From Thermostichus vulcanus str. 'Rupite' (GTDB taxonomy: Bacteria; Cyanobacteriota; Cyanobacteriia; Thermostichales; Thermostichaceae): a stretch of 64,000 nt of DNA. Location: positions 62,001 through 126,000 of the forward strand of contig NZ_JAFIRA010000004.1 of assembly GCF_022848905.1 (NCBI RefSeq), in the 5' to 3' direction. Of this stretch, positions 34,365 through 42,749 are shown piece by piece (position 1 is the stretch's first letter; every line of letters starts with the position of its first letter). The translations under genes and the position numbers were made by a program. The notes under the pieces were generated by a model. The model had not been told where the DNA came from. It ran no database searches and saw only the letters and a list, made by a program, of their open reading frames with translations.

Positions 34365-36170
34365 TCAGAACATCATTAAATGGCTAGGATCCAATTGTAG
34401 CCACCACGGGGATCCCCAATTTTGCATCTCTTGCCACCGTTCCCGCAAGACTTCTGCTTGCAAGTGATAGTCTTGGCTATGGGAGGGCGGGCTATTGAGC
34501 TTAAAAAAGAGGGTAAAGCGATGGGGGGTTTCGCTCCATTTGACCAACCAGGCGGGAAAGGTGTTGGGAAGGGATCCATCCCGCCTCAAGGCGAGGTGAT
34601 GGGCACGAATGGCGATATGCTCTCCCGACCGGGATCCCTGTATTTGCAGCTCACAGCCCCAATCTAGAGCCGCTATCCATTGGGGGCCAAGGGGTTGCGC
34701 CCGCGAGATATTTTTGCACCCTGTTAGTTGGGCAATGCTGAGACAGGGGGGAGCCTCAAACAAGCGCCGCTTATCGGTCTGGGCCACAATCTGACCGTGT
34801 TCTAGCACCGCCAGATCTTCACACAGCCGAAAGGCTTCCTCCATGTTGTGGGTCACCAAAATCGTCACCCCCTTGTAGTCCGCCAGGATCTCGCTCATCT
34901 GGTGTTCGAGATGGCTGCGCAGGTGGGTATCCAACGCCGAAAAAGGCTCATCCAACAGCAAAATCTCCGGATCGGAGGCAAGGGCACGAGCCAGGGCGAC
35001 CCGCTGCTGCTGTCCCCCTGAGAGCTCGCTGGGGTAACGGTTTTCCCATCCTTTGAGCTGAATGGACTTGAGCTGAGCCTGGATCCGCTCCTGCTTTTCT
35101 GTCTCACTCAACCCGGCAGGGATCCCGAAGGCGATATTCTGCCCCACCGTGAGATGGGGAAATAGGGCATAGTTTTGGAAGATGACCCCGACCCGTCGTT
35201 GGGCACTGGGCAGTCGGATCCCTTGCTCGGCATCGAACAATACCCGGTCGTTGAGCAGGATGCGCCCGGCATCCGGGGTTTCAATGCCGGCAATGCAGCG
35301 CAACAGCAGACTTTTGCCAGAGCCAGAGGCCCCCAACAGTCCTAGGGGCTGACCCCGGCTGGTGAGATGAGCCCGCAATTCAAAGTGGGGCAACCGTTTG
35401 TGGATATCCACCCAGAGGCGCGGGGCCGGAGCACCAGGATCCCTGTTGGCCAGGGTCGAGGGCACTGCTGCAACCCGTAGAGATGGGTTTCGGGATCGGT
35501 GCCTTTGCAGGGGCTGCCGTTGAAACCAGAGGTTCACCCCCGTCACCACCCCCAGCGACAGCATCAGGATCAGGGCTGAGCCAAGGGCTGCCCCCCGCAT
35601 ATCCCCCGCCTGCACCGCAAAGAAGATGGCCATAGATAGGGTTTGGGTGCGGCCCGGAATGTTGCCCGCCAGCATCAAGGTGGCCCCAAATTCCCCCAAG
35701 GCCCGCGCAAAACTAAGGGTGACCCCGGCCAGGATCCCTGGCAAGGCCAAGGGGAGCAACACCTGCCCAAAGACCCTGACCCCGCTGGCCCCCAGTGTGC
35801 GGGCTGCTGCCAGAAGCGTCGGGTCGATCTGCTGGAAGGATCCCAGGGCCGTGCGGTACATCAAGGGCAGAGCCACCACCACCGCCGTGATCACCCCGGC
35901 ATACCAGGTGAAGATCACCGACAGATCCAGCGAGGCCAAGAGTTGCCCCAAGATTGTCCGCCGCCCAAACACCAGCAGCAACGCAAACCCCACCACCGTC
36001 GGTGGCAGCACCAGCGGAGCAATTAAGACCGCTTCAATCAGAGAGCGCCAGCGACCCCGATAGTGCAGCATTCCATAGGCCGCCAGTGTCCCCAGCACAA
36101 AGGTGATAGCAGTGGCCAGCCCGGCAATCCGCAACGAGATCCACAATGGGGACAGATTGTAGTCACTCAT
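34365..36170 (-). CDS. modBC: Molybdate ABC transporter, permease-ATPase fusion (ModB-ModC)
   Basis: 601 residues. Residues about 1-215 are a ModB permease with five membrane helices and the EAA-like loop AARTLGASGVRVFGQVLLPLALPG. After a Pro/Arg-rich linker, residues about 250-460 are a ModC ATPase: Walker A LLGASGSGKSLLLRCIAG, signature ELSGGQQQRVALARALASDP, Walker B ILLLDEPFSALD and switch LVTHNMEEAF. The remaining C-terminal part is TOBE/Mop-like (IAIRAHHLALR). The fusion is a known cyanobacterial arrangement. It supplies molybdenum for nitrogenase and nitrate reductase. modA lies 70 bp upstream on the same strand. Confidence 0.94.
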   Translation of the reverse strand: MSDYNLSPLWISLRIAGLATAITFVLGTLAAYGMLHYRGRWRSLIEAVLIAPLVLPPTVVGFALLLVFGRRTILGQLLASLDLSVIFTWYAGVITAVVVALPLMYRTALGSFQQIDPTLLAAARTLGASGVRVFGQVLLPLALPGILAGVTLSFARALGEFGATLMLAGNIPGRTQTLSMAIFFAVQAGDMRGAALGSALILMLSLGVVTGVNLWFQRQPLQRHRSRNPSLRVAAVPSTLANRDPGAPAPRLWVDIHKRLPHFELRAHLTSRGQPLGLLGASGSGKSLLLRCIAGIETPDAGRILLNDRVLFDAEQGIRLPSAQRRVGVIFQNYALFPHLTVGQNIAFGIPAGLSETEKQERIQAQLKSIQLKGWENRYPSELSGGQQQRVALARALASDPEILLLDEPFSALDTHLRSHLEHQMSEILADYKGVTILVTHNMEEAFRLCEDLAVLEHGQIVAQTDKRRLFEAPPCLSIAQLTGCKNISRAQPLGPQWIAALDWGCELQIQGSRSGEHIAIRAHHLALRRDGSLPNTFPAWLVKWSETPHRFTLFFKLNSPPSHSQDYHLQAEVLRERWQEMQNWGSPWWLQLDPSHLMMF

Positions 36171-36240
36171 TCGGGGTTACTCACATAGGTCATCACAGGG
36201 GGTCATCCCCGATTCAAAACGCATTCAGGACGGGATCCCC

Positions 36241-37014
36241 TTACAGACGGATAAAGCCATACTCCAAAAACACCGCTTCGGCTTCCTCTGTGGTCAAAAA
36301 CTCCAGATAGGCCCGAGCCGCGGGGGTATCCCGCACCAAAGCTGCCGGATAGACAATCGGTGTCAGCGGATCCGCTGTGGCCACCACCCGCACCTGATCG
36401 GACAATTGAGCATCAGAAGTAAACAGGATCCCAGCATCGGCGTTGCCCTGCTCCACCGCCGTTAAAATTTCCCGTACCGTGCTGGCAAAGACCATCTTGG
36501 GCCGCAGTTCCTCAAACACCCCCACTTCGGTGAGAATCTCCTCGGCATATCGTCCGGCGGGCATAGCTTGTAAATCGCCGATAGAGAGGATCTGGATCTC
36601 GTCTGCCGTCAGTCCGGCGAAGTCTTCGATTGTCGCATCAGAATCGGCAGGCACGATCAAGGCCATGCGGTTACTGAGAAGATCCCGTCGGGATCCCGCC
36701 ACCAACAGATTTTGCTCCTCAAGTGAGTTCATAAAGGAAGCCGCTGCCAAAAACACCACATCCACAGGTGCTCCCTGCTCCACCTGTTGTTGGATAAAGC
36801 CAGAATTGGCGAAGTTGTACTCAATCTGAATGTCGGGATGGGCAGCCTTAAACAGCGCGTCAATCTCCGTCAAGGCTGGCTGAAGGCTCACCGCAGCACC
36901 CACCAAAATGGACTGGGACTGGGCCGGGGTGGGATCCCCCGCCAGAAAAAGGGCAGCAGCAGTCAGGATCCCTGTGAATAAGCATGTGAATAAGAGTGCA
37001 GTTCTTCGTCTCAT
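36241..37014 (-). CDS. modA: Molybdate ABC transporter substrate-binding protein
   Basis: 257 residues with a signal peptide (MRRRTALLFTCLFTGILTAA ending near TPAQSQS). ModA marks: ILVGAAVSLQPALTEI (oxyanion-binding Ser), IEYNFANSGFIQQQVEQGAPVDVVFLAA, NRMALIVPAD, VEQGNADAGILFTSDA and VYPAALVRDTPAARAYLEFL. It captures molybdate (or tungstate) outside the membrane. First gene of the modA-modBC operon; its promoter region is shared with the divergent RHH-Mop gene and carries inverted repeats. Confidence 0.94.
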   Translation of the reverse strand: MRRRTALLFTCLFTGILTAAALFLAGDPTPAQSQSILVGAAVSLQPALTEIDALFKAAHPDIQIEYNFANSGFIQQQVEQGAPVDVVFLAAASFMNSLEEQNLLVAGSRRDLLSNRMALIVPADSDATIEDFAGLTADEIQILSIGDLQAMPAGRYAEEILTEVGVFEELRPKMVFASTVREILTAVEQGNADAGILFTSDAQLSDQVRVVATADPLTPIVYPAALVRDTPAARAYLEFLTTEEAEAVFLEYGFIRL

Positions 37015-37043
37015 GGCGGGTTATTAAAACCATCGATGACACT

Positions 37044-37055
37044 CAATTGCACTCA
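37044..37055 (-). promoter_or_regulatory. TGAGTGCAATTG motif upstream of modA, shared with nifB upstream region
   Basis: On the minus strand, 30 bp before the modA start, the sequence reads TTGAGTGCAATTGAG. The 12-mer TGAGTGCAATTG also occurs on the plus strand at 47750-47761 upstream of nifB. Candidate common regulatory site; function not shown. Confidence 0.35.
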
Positions 37056-37068
37056 AGATATAAGAACT

Positions 37069-37136
37069 TACCAACTTTTTTGGTATTCTGGCTTACCAGG
37101 CTTGGGATTAGGGCCAGAGTGTCAACTTTTTTGGTA
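37069..37136. promoter_or_regulatory. Candidate operators in the modA / RHH-Mop divergent promoter
   Basis: Site 1 is a perfect inverted repeat TACCAA-CTTTT-TTGGTA at 37069-37085. Site 2, at 37123-37136, repeats 14 bases of it exactly (CAACTTTTTTGGTA), but its left arm is imperfect. A further half-site, TTACCAG, lies at 37093-37099. Centres of the two full copies are 51 bp apart, about five helical turns, suiting cooperative binding by a ribbon-helix-helix protein such as the one encoded next to it. Confidence 0.55.
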
Positions 37137-37172
37137 ACAACTTGAACACACAGAAAATCATTGAGGGATAAA

Positions 37173-37565
37173 ATGCCAAGGAAAAGTCGAGGCTGGATCA
37201 CCTTTCAGACGTCCGAGACCGAACGGAAACACCTAGAACGCTTCTGTGCTCAGACCCAGCGCACCAAAACGGATGTGTTGAGGGAGTTACTGCGTAATCT
37301 TGACTTTTCGTCCACTTTGTCTACTTCCCCTACTGCTCTGATGGAGGAAAAAGTTATGCAAATGAGTACCCGGAACCTCTTTAAGGGAACTGTAAAAAGT
37401 ATCAATGTGGGCATGGTTAGTGCTGAAATTGTCCTGGAGATTGCGCCAGGGCTAGAAGTGACGGGCATTATTTCCAAGCAATCCGCCGAACGCTTGGGTA
37501 TAGAAGTTGGGAAAGAAGCCTATGCTGCCATCAAAGCCTCCGATGTGATCATCGCTGTGGACTAG
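37173..37565 (+). CDS. Ribbon-helix-helix / Mop-domain fusion, probable molybdate-responsive regulator
   Basis: 130 residues from ATG 37173, with GAGGGAT upstream. Residues 1-43 (SRGWITFQTSETERKHLERF, then CAQTQRTKTDVLRELLRNL) fit a CopG/Arc ribbon-helix-helix: one strand and two helices. Residues about 64-130 (STRNLFKGTVKSINVGMVSA, then EIVLEIAPGLEVTGIISKQS and VGKEAYAAIKASDVIIAVD) are one Mop (molbindin) domain, which binds molybdate. Divergent from modA and next to cnfR. Likely role: sense molybdate and repress the transporter, as ModE does with a different DNA-binding domain. A Shine-Dalgarno and ATG at 37343-37358 between the domains could also yield free Mop. Confidence 0.8.
   Translation: MPRKSRGWITFQTSETERKHLERFCAQTQRTKTDVLRELLRNLDFSSTLSTSPTALMEEKVMQMSTRNLFKGTVKSINVGMVSAEIVLEIAPGLEVTGIISKQSAERLGIEVGKEAYAAIKASDVIIAVD
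37356..37565 (+). CDS. Possible internal product: free Mop (molbindin) domain
   Basis: Inside the RHH-Mop gene, GGAGG at 37343-37347 stands 8 bp before ATG 37356. Translation there gives a 69-residue protein beginning MQMSTRNLFKGTVKSI, very close to how stand-alone molbindins begin. It would be a molybdate-storage oligomer or a modulator mixing with the full-length protein. The signal may instead be a leftover from the molbindin gene before fusion. Confidence 0.35.
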   Translation: MQMSTRNLFKGTVKSINVGMVSAEIVLEIAPGLEVTGIISKQSAERLGIEVGKEAYAAIKASDVIIAVD

Positions 37566-37586
37566 CGGTGGATTCGAGAAACCGGC

Positions 37587-39242
37587 TCAGGCTTGCTGCT
37601 GACCGGGATCCGAGTGCAGGGCCTTGAGCAGGCGTTTGTGATCATTCGAGCCAATCTGGAAGCGCTCATTCTCCACATCCCGAACCCAGCTTTGGCTGCG
37701 TCCCAGCCGTTGGGCTAGCTCCCGCTGGCTGATGCCCCGTTGTCGCCGGGCCGCCGAGATATCGCCCCCACTCAGAAGCTTCTCAGAACCCAGCGCTTGT
37801 TTTTCAGAAATTTCAGCAGGGGTTCTCGAGCGTTCAGATGCTGTTGGTGCTGAGGCAGACTTGGCCTTACGGCGTCGCCGGGATCCCGATCCGCTGGCGG
37901 AGGCTTTTGGGTCTTGAACAGGTTGAGCCCGCCAGTCAGGGGGCAAATGAAACCGCTGGATGCGGGCCTGCATCAAAAGCCCCCACTTGCCTCGCGGCCC
38001 GCTAGCGGTCAAGGATCCGCCATTGTTGGCATCCTCGATCCAAAAGTCCAGCGCCTCATCGGCATCCTCAGGCACCGCTTCCAATCGAGCCCACAGGGGT
38101 TGAAGGTTGGGCGGATAGGTGAGCGGGTCAAACTCTGGCTTGAGACCATAGTGGTTGAGAATTTCCAGATCACTCTCAAAGGTGCGTACCAGCCGCTTGC
38201 GCTCCTGCAGGTTGAGATGTGCCTCTTGCAGTCGTTCTTCCCCATAGGCCACCCGCATTAAGGTGGGCACCGTCAGACGTTGTTGCCGCCCCATCCGCAC
38301 CTTAAACAGCAGCCACAGCAGCAGGCGCACAGCTCCCTCGTGGTGTTGCCAATAGCTCATCACCGCTTGCAACAGGGATAGGGGCAAACTGCCGTACTGA
38401 TAAAAGGCTTCCCGCCGACGGCACCCCTGCCGATTCAAAAAGTACCGTGTCCATTCGCCGGGCTGGATCACCCAGGTTAGGCCCACCAGATGGTTACAGC
38501 CTTGCTCATCTTTTTGAAAGTGGCGTTGCATCTTCAGGAGCGTCCACAGGGATCCCGAGGGCACTGAAAACCCCTTCACTCTGCCCTGGCTGGGCCAATC
38601 GATGGTGGCCTTGATTTGGCACACCTGCTCTACCCAGGTCATCAATAGATTAAGACGGGCGATTTTGCTCAAATCTTTGCGTTTATCCCAGCCCAAATAC
38701 GACTCCAGTTGCTGGTCGGTGCAGACAAACGACTCCTTCCAGGGCACCTCCAGTCCTGTAGCATAGGCAGCAAAGATCAGATGTAGACAAGCAGCCCGCA
38801 CATCTGCTGTGGCACCCTCCGGGATCCCCGCTCCACATAGGGTTAGGGATCCCTGGTCGTGGCTGACGGATTTGTGATAGCAAACCTGGTTGTTTGCCTG
38901 TTGCTCTAGGGGTAAAGATTGCAATTGAGACAGGAAATTACAGGTTTCCCATACTACAATCGATGAGGCGAAAGCCTGATTCTGGCCGTTCAAAAATAGG
39001 GGTGGGCTGCTGCGAATGCGTCCAACAATAGCGCGGTTGCGCCCTTTCATTGCCTCATAAGGCTGGGGGGCCGAATCCGGGCATAAGCTCAGACACCGAG
39101 GTTCCGGGAAAAATCCTTCACAGTTATTGCACAGTAGAGGATTGATCCAGTACTCTCCATCCTGGTTGGTAATGGCTTGGTTAGGGCAACTGGATATGCA
39201 GATATTGCAACCTATACACTCACCCGAAATTTGGTAAGCCAT
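37587..39242 (-). CDS. cnfR: Nif gene activator CnfR (PatB family): ferredoxin domain plus HTH
   Basis: 551 residues from ATG 39242; the frame is open to 39401 without similarity. N-terminal bacterial ferredoxin domain: C9-x2-C12-x2-C15-x3-C19-P and C38-x2-C41…C50-x3-C54-P, able to carry two [4Fe-4S] clusters that should make it oxygen-sensitive. A long middle region of unknown fold follows. The C terminus (about residues 495-545) is an XRE-like helix-turn-helix: AARRQRGISQRELAQRLGRS, QSWVRDVENERFQI. CnfR switches on nif genes in micro-oxic conditions in Leptolyngbya; PatB is the Anabaena relative. It sits between the mod genes and the nif cluster. Confidence 0.9.
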   Translation of the reverse strand: MAYQISGECIGCNICISSCPNQAITNQDGEYWINPLLCNNCEGFFPEPRCLSLCPDSAPQPYEAMKGRNRAIVGRIRSSPPLFLNGQNQAFASSIVVWETCNFLSQLQSLPLEQQANNQVCYHKSVSHDQGSLTLCGAGIPEGATADVRAACLHLIFAAYATGLEVPWKESFVCTDQQLESYLGWDKRKDLSKIARLNLLMTWVEQVCQIKATIDWPSQGRVKGFSVPSGSLWTLLKMQRHFQKDEQGCNHLVGLTWVIQPGEWTRYFLNRQGCRRREAFYQYGSLPLSLLQAVMSYWQHHEGAVRLLLWLLFKVRMGRQQRLTVPTLMRVAYGEERLQEAHLNLQERKRLVRTFESDLEILNHYGLKPEFDPLTYPPNLQPLWARLEAVPEDADEALDFWIEDANNGGSLTASGPRGKWGLLMQARIQRFHLPPDWRAQPVQDPKASASGSGSRRRRKAKSASAPTASERSRTPAEISEKQALGSEKLLSGGDISAARRQRGISQRELAQRLGRSQSWVRDVENERFQIGSNDHKRLLKALHSDPGQQQA

Positions 39243-39882
39243 AATGCCAAAGACCCCATAGCTATTTCTTGTACTTGTAAGCAAAATCCGTAGGTTCAAA
39301 GACAAGCCCTGTACCCTCAGAGCGGTTACAACGGCTCGAAGGAACAGATTCAGGGATTGCTTTTTGTATTGGGACGTGAACTTGAATGAACGATACCCCA
39401 CCCTTTCCCGATTAGCCTAGAGGGATTTGGTCTAGGGTGAACCTTCTTAGAAGTTTTGGTTTGTCTTAACTATTTTAATGTTTGCTTTGAACTTTTTTAT
39501 AGGGCTCAGGATGCTAGCCCAACTGTCAATCTCCTCCTACAGCAATCCTGTCTGAGTCGTTAAATTAAGTTAAAAAATTAAGTTGGTTGAATTAGTGAAG
39601 TGCCCAGCTATCTATCCAGCAGTCGTGACTGGCCGTAACTGGGGAGAACGATCGGCCAAAAACAATTCTCATCGTTCAATAGAGCTTGCTATACAGCCCT
39701 CGCAGCAACTTCCTCCTACCGTGTGGGCGGAGAACCAAGCTTTGAACCAAGCTTTACCGTGGTAAATCCGCGTTCGCTTCAACGGTGACGAAGTTTGCTG
39801 TGGGCACTTGCGGATACGGAGCACCGGAGGATTGGCATCCAGGGATCCCAGCCATTTGGACCATTCCCCTCCAGAACATGGA
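39243..39882. other. Long intergenic region upstream of cnfR
   Basis: 640 bp with no supported gene. The part nearest cnfR is A+T rich and should hold its promoter. AAATTAAGTT occurs twice near 39563-39586, and a perfect 12-bp tandem pair, GAACCAAGCTTT, lies at 39732-39755. No standard NtcA site (GTA-N8-TAC), tRNA or RNA fold was recognised. Confidence 0.5.
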
Positions 39883-40140
39883 TCACGCGAAACGCTCGAT
39901 GACCAGACCAACAACAGGTTGACCATCCACCCAATAGGCAGATTCATCGTTGGGATTTACGCTGCGCTCCAAATGCCACCCCAAAGGGTTGGGCTCCAGT
40001 TCTAAGGCCCGTACCATTTCTTCTGTACTCAGCCCTGTGCAGCGCTGAATGTGTTGCAGCTTGGGGAAAGGTCTTTCTACTAAGCTCAGGTCCTCAGCAA
40101 CTTTGAGGATAGAGCCTAAGTTCAGGAAATAGACGTTCAT
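39883..40140 (-). CDS. Small protein of unknown function at the end of the nifE operon
   Basis: 85 residues from ATG 40140, with GAGGG about 12 bp upstream. Begins MNVYFLNLGSILKVAEDLSL; one cysteine (RCTGLSTEEMVRAL) and a Trp-rich C-terminal half (PLGWHLERSV, AYWVDGQPVVG). Acidic and soluble by eye, with no metal motif or signal. I do not recognise the family. It is the last gene of the leftward nif run, 180 bp after feoA, so expression with nitrogenase genes is likely but not certain. Confidence 0.6.
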   Translation of the reverse strand: MNVYFLNLGSILKVAEDLSLVERPFPKLQHIQRCTGLSTEEMVRALELEPNPLGWHLERSVNPNDESAYWVDGQPVVGLVIERFA

Positions 40141-40323
40141 GGTTCTTTGCCCTCTGAAAAATGATTGACTGAAGAATTAACGAAGGGTTAACTTTACTAA
40201 GCAAATTTGCCGGGATTTAAGGTTTGGCAAGATGGATGCAAGAGTAGACATCCAAAATTGGATATCTAGAAATTGAGGCCGCTTTGAGGATAGACTCTTC
40301 GCGTATTTTTATTATTTTAGATT

Positions 40324-40677
40324 TCAAGCAGACGGTTTGATAAACAGGATACACTTTGACAGATTTAATGCAATTTTTTGGATCCAAAACGTCTTTTCCT
40401 GCTTCTTCGGAAAAGGCAATAGACAACAGGGATCCATCCACACGGAGATTTGGCTGGCCAAGTGATCGGCAATAGAGATTGAGCGACTGTGTGAGGCCAG
40501 GATCCAGTGGGGATGGTTCTGCTCAACTCGGATGCGAGTACCCGGAGTCAGCCCTAGCTGTTGCAGCTGGGCACAGACATCGTCGGATCCTCGCAGTTGA
40601 TGGATGCGCCCTTCTTCCCCTGGTTGCATGAGGTGGAGAGGAGAAAGCGTAATGGAAATCGTGGATTGAGACAACAT
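40324..40677 (-). CDS. feoA: FeoA-domain protein of the nif cluster
   Basis: 117 residues from ATG 40677 (MLSQSTISITLSPLHLM); an upstream start at 40704 is possible. The FeoA/SH3-like domain spans about residues 15-80: PGEEGRIHQLRGSDDVCAQL, QQLGLTPGTRIRVEQN, SISIADHLASQISVWM. Stand-alone FeoA genes commonly accompany nif genes in cyanobacteria and may help iron supply. After SVWM, where FeoA proteins normally end, about 40 residues of unrelated tail follow, suggesting a lost stop or small frameshift. Confidence 0.75.
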   Translation of the reverse strand: MLSQSTISITLSPLHLMQPGEEGRIHQLRGSDDVCAQLQQLGLTPGTRIRVEQNHPHWILASHSRSISIADHLASQISVWMDPCCLLPFPKKQEKTFWIQKIALNLSKCILFIKPSA

Positions 40678-40733
40678 ACCGGGATCCCTGATGCGGTGGA
40701 ACAAGAAGGAAGATTCTTTGGGTCAATGCCCCA

Positions 40734-41051
<318 letters not shown>

Positions 41052-41079
41052 TTAACGAGGGATAGGGGCAAATAAGGGC

Positions 41080-41451
41080 TTAGGCCGGGATCCCGGAACG
41101 GCATTCGCCTGACTCTGCCAGGGATCCACAGCCCCCACAGCCCGTGACTGGATCCCGGCAGGAGGAGCCATAGTCCTGAAAGACGCGGAATAGTTTTTCT
41201 TGCTGAGGAGTAGAGGTGAGAAAGGTTTGATAAGCCTTGGCCAGTCCTTGGCGAGCTTGGTCCAGTTGGTCTTGTTCGCTCCCCTGAAAGTCTGCCAAAG
41301 GGCGTAAATACTGGGCAAATTTCCGCAAAATGTGTAGGCGATTCACATTAACCACCTGCGGATCATAAGGGAGGTCGAAAAAGGCAAAATAATCTTCGGC
41401 ATTGACCAGAGCTTGCAAGTCTTGCCAGCGTCGGTTGGGGCTCAGACTCAT
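41080..41451 (-). CDS. nifW: Nitrogenase-stabilizing/protective protein NifW
   Basis: 123 residues. Family marks: [36 protein letters not shown] (read in pieces) and [27 protein letters not shown]. The C-terminal tail adds a cysteine-rich end ([14 protein letters not shown]), slightly longer than usual. NifW helps protect or mature the MoFe protein under oxygen. Its start overlaps the preceding gene's stop by 4 bp. Confidence 0.93.
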   Translation of the reverse strand: MSLSPNRRWQDLQALVNAEDYFAFFDLPYDPQVVNVNRLHILRKFAQYLRPLADFQGSEQDQLDQARQGLAKAYQTFLTSTPQQEKLFRVFQDYGSSCRDPVTGCGGCGSLAESGECRSGIPA

Positions 41452-41711
41452 GGGGAGATCTCCAGGGTTTTTAAGTGTTGCTTGAGGGTGTGCAGCAGAG
41501 CGAACAAATCGTAGGTGCGGGCTGCCAAATCCGGCAGCAATTCAAAATCAGTAGGCAGACCCTCCGCCAAATCGTGCAGATCCATTTTGAGTTGGCCTGC
41601 TTTGCTATTTAGGCGTTTAATCTGGGCCTGGATCTCGCTGGCGGAAAGGTGTTTCAGCTCTTCAAAAGAGGGACTAGAGGGATCCACAAGGGGATTGGTC
41701 GCACGAGTCAT
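41448..41711 (-). CDS. CCE_0567/DUF683 family nif-associated metalloprotein
   Basis: 87 residues from ATG 41711. The two-helix family is recognised from [32 protein letters not shown] and a second long helix ([23 protein letters not shown]). The group is found only with nif genes, usually between the nifX-associated DUF269 gene and nifW, as here. The crystal structure of the Cyanothece member showed a small metal-binding helical protein; its role is unknown. Stop overlaps nifW start. Confidence 0.85.
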   Translation of the reverse strand: MTRATNPLVDPSSPSFEELKHLSASEIQAQIKRLNSKAGQLKMDLHDLAEGLPTDFELLPDLAARTYDLFALLHTLKQHLKTLEISP

Positions 41712-41801
41712 GGGTGGGGACTTCTCCAAAAAAACGAGTACTTTGAATAAACTGAGAACACTCAATAGGGAATGCGGGGCTAGAATGCAGCCCATGAGCC
41801 G

Positions 41802-42263
41802 CTACAGTCGGCCCACCTCCGGGTAGGTTTGGGCCAGTTGGATCCCTTTTTCGATCAAAGCTGTGGCTTTTTCAGTGAGGGTTTCCAGCGAGTCAAAGCC
41901 GAACCGATGGGCATCCCGCAGGGTGTTGACCAGCAGCAGCAGCCGTCCCGAAAAGATCAGCACCCAACCAAAGCCTTCGCCGTTGAGATCCAGTACCACT
42001 TGAGCCAACAGGCCCGTCTCTTTTTCAATCAGGGCGGCAATCGCCCGGTAGTAAGTGAGGATGCGGCCCCGCACGATCGGATCCACCTCTCCCTCCACCG
42101 CAATCTGTCGCTTCTGGGCTTTGCTGACCACAAAGGGTTTGAGCAACAGCTCATCAGCCCAGGTACGGTAGGTGCCATAGGGATCCGCCGCCCGAATTTG
42201 GCGAACGATCTCCTGCAGGATGGGGCTGGTGCTGGGGGAGAGGGACAGGGGGGTGGCAGTCAT
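41802..42263 (-). CDS. NifX-associated nitrogen fixation protein (DUF269)
   Basis: 153 residues from ATG 42263, overlapping the nifX stop by 4 bp. Family sequence: ILQEIVRQIRAADPYGTYRTW, LLLKPFVVSKAQKRQIAVEG, GWVLIFSGRLLLLVNTLRDAHRFGF. DUF269 proteins accompany nifX throughout diazotrophs and may aid cofactor assembly. The position directly after nifX is the standard order. Confidence 0.92.
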   Translation of the reverse strand: MTATPLSLSPSTSPILQEIVRQIRAADPYGTYRTWADELLLKPFVVSKAQKRQIAVEGEVDPIVRGRILTYYRAIAALIEKETGLLAQVVLDLNGEGFGWVLIFSGRLLLLVNTLRDAHRFGFDSLETLTEKATALIEKGIQLAQTYPEVGRL

Positions 42264-42664
42264 CGGTGTGCCTCCTGGGGTGTAGGGGTGGGTGTGTTTT
42301 CGGTCTGCAACACTTTGCGCAACCAAGGGGGAGGGCTGTGCAAAGTGGCTACCAGCCGTTGCAGCAGATTGTCGATGGATTCCTCCTCTGACTGCACCTT
42401 GATCGGGGTGATGCGGCGGTTGATCAGGCGGGCTGCTGCACTGCTGCCGATGGCGGACACGTAGATGAGGGTGACATTGGTCAGTGCCTGCAGCTTGGGC
42501 ACCAGCTTATCCTCGCTGCCATCGGCCTCCAAGTTGCCCCCAAAGGTGAGGGTCTTGCGGAAGTGATAACCCTGTGGGGTGACCTCGTAGAGGTCGATTT
42601 GGCTGGCCCAACCGAAGTGGGCGTTGACGTGTTCCCCGTCACGGGTGGCGAAAGCAACTTGCAT
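42260..42664 (-). CDS. nifX: FeMo-cofactor carrier protein NifX
   Basis: 134 residues of the NifX/NafY/dinitrogenase-cofactor-binding fold: MQVAFATRDGEHVNAHFGWASQI has the typical start, then YHFRKTLTFGGNLEADGSEDKL, and INRRITPIKVQ near the end of the domain. NifX holds NifB-co or the VK cluster during FeMo-co assembly on NifEN. The C-terminal tail is Pro/Thr-rich. It follows nifN by about 85 bp. Confidence 0.93.
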   Translation of the reverse strand: MQVAFATRDGEHVNAHFGWASQIDLYEVTPQGYHFRKTLTFGGNLEADGSEDKLVPKLQALTNVTLIYVSAIGSSAAARLINRRITPIKVQSEEESIDNLLQRLVATLHSPPPWLRKVLQTENTPTPTPQEAHR

Positions 42665-42749
42665 GGGTGTTCTCCTTGCGATTTGAGGGTTTCTCAGGTC
42701 GAGAGGGGGGTAGAGGGGCTGGCTCCCAAGGGATCCCTGCCCAAGAACT

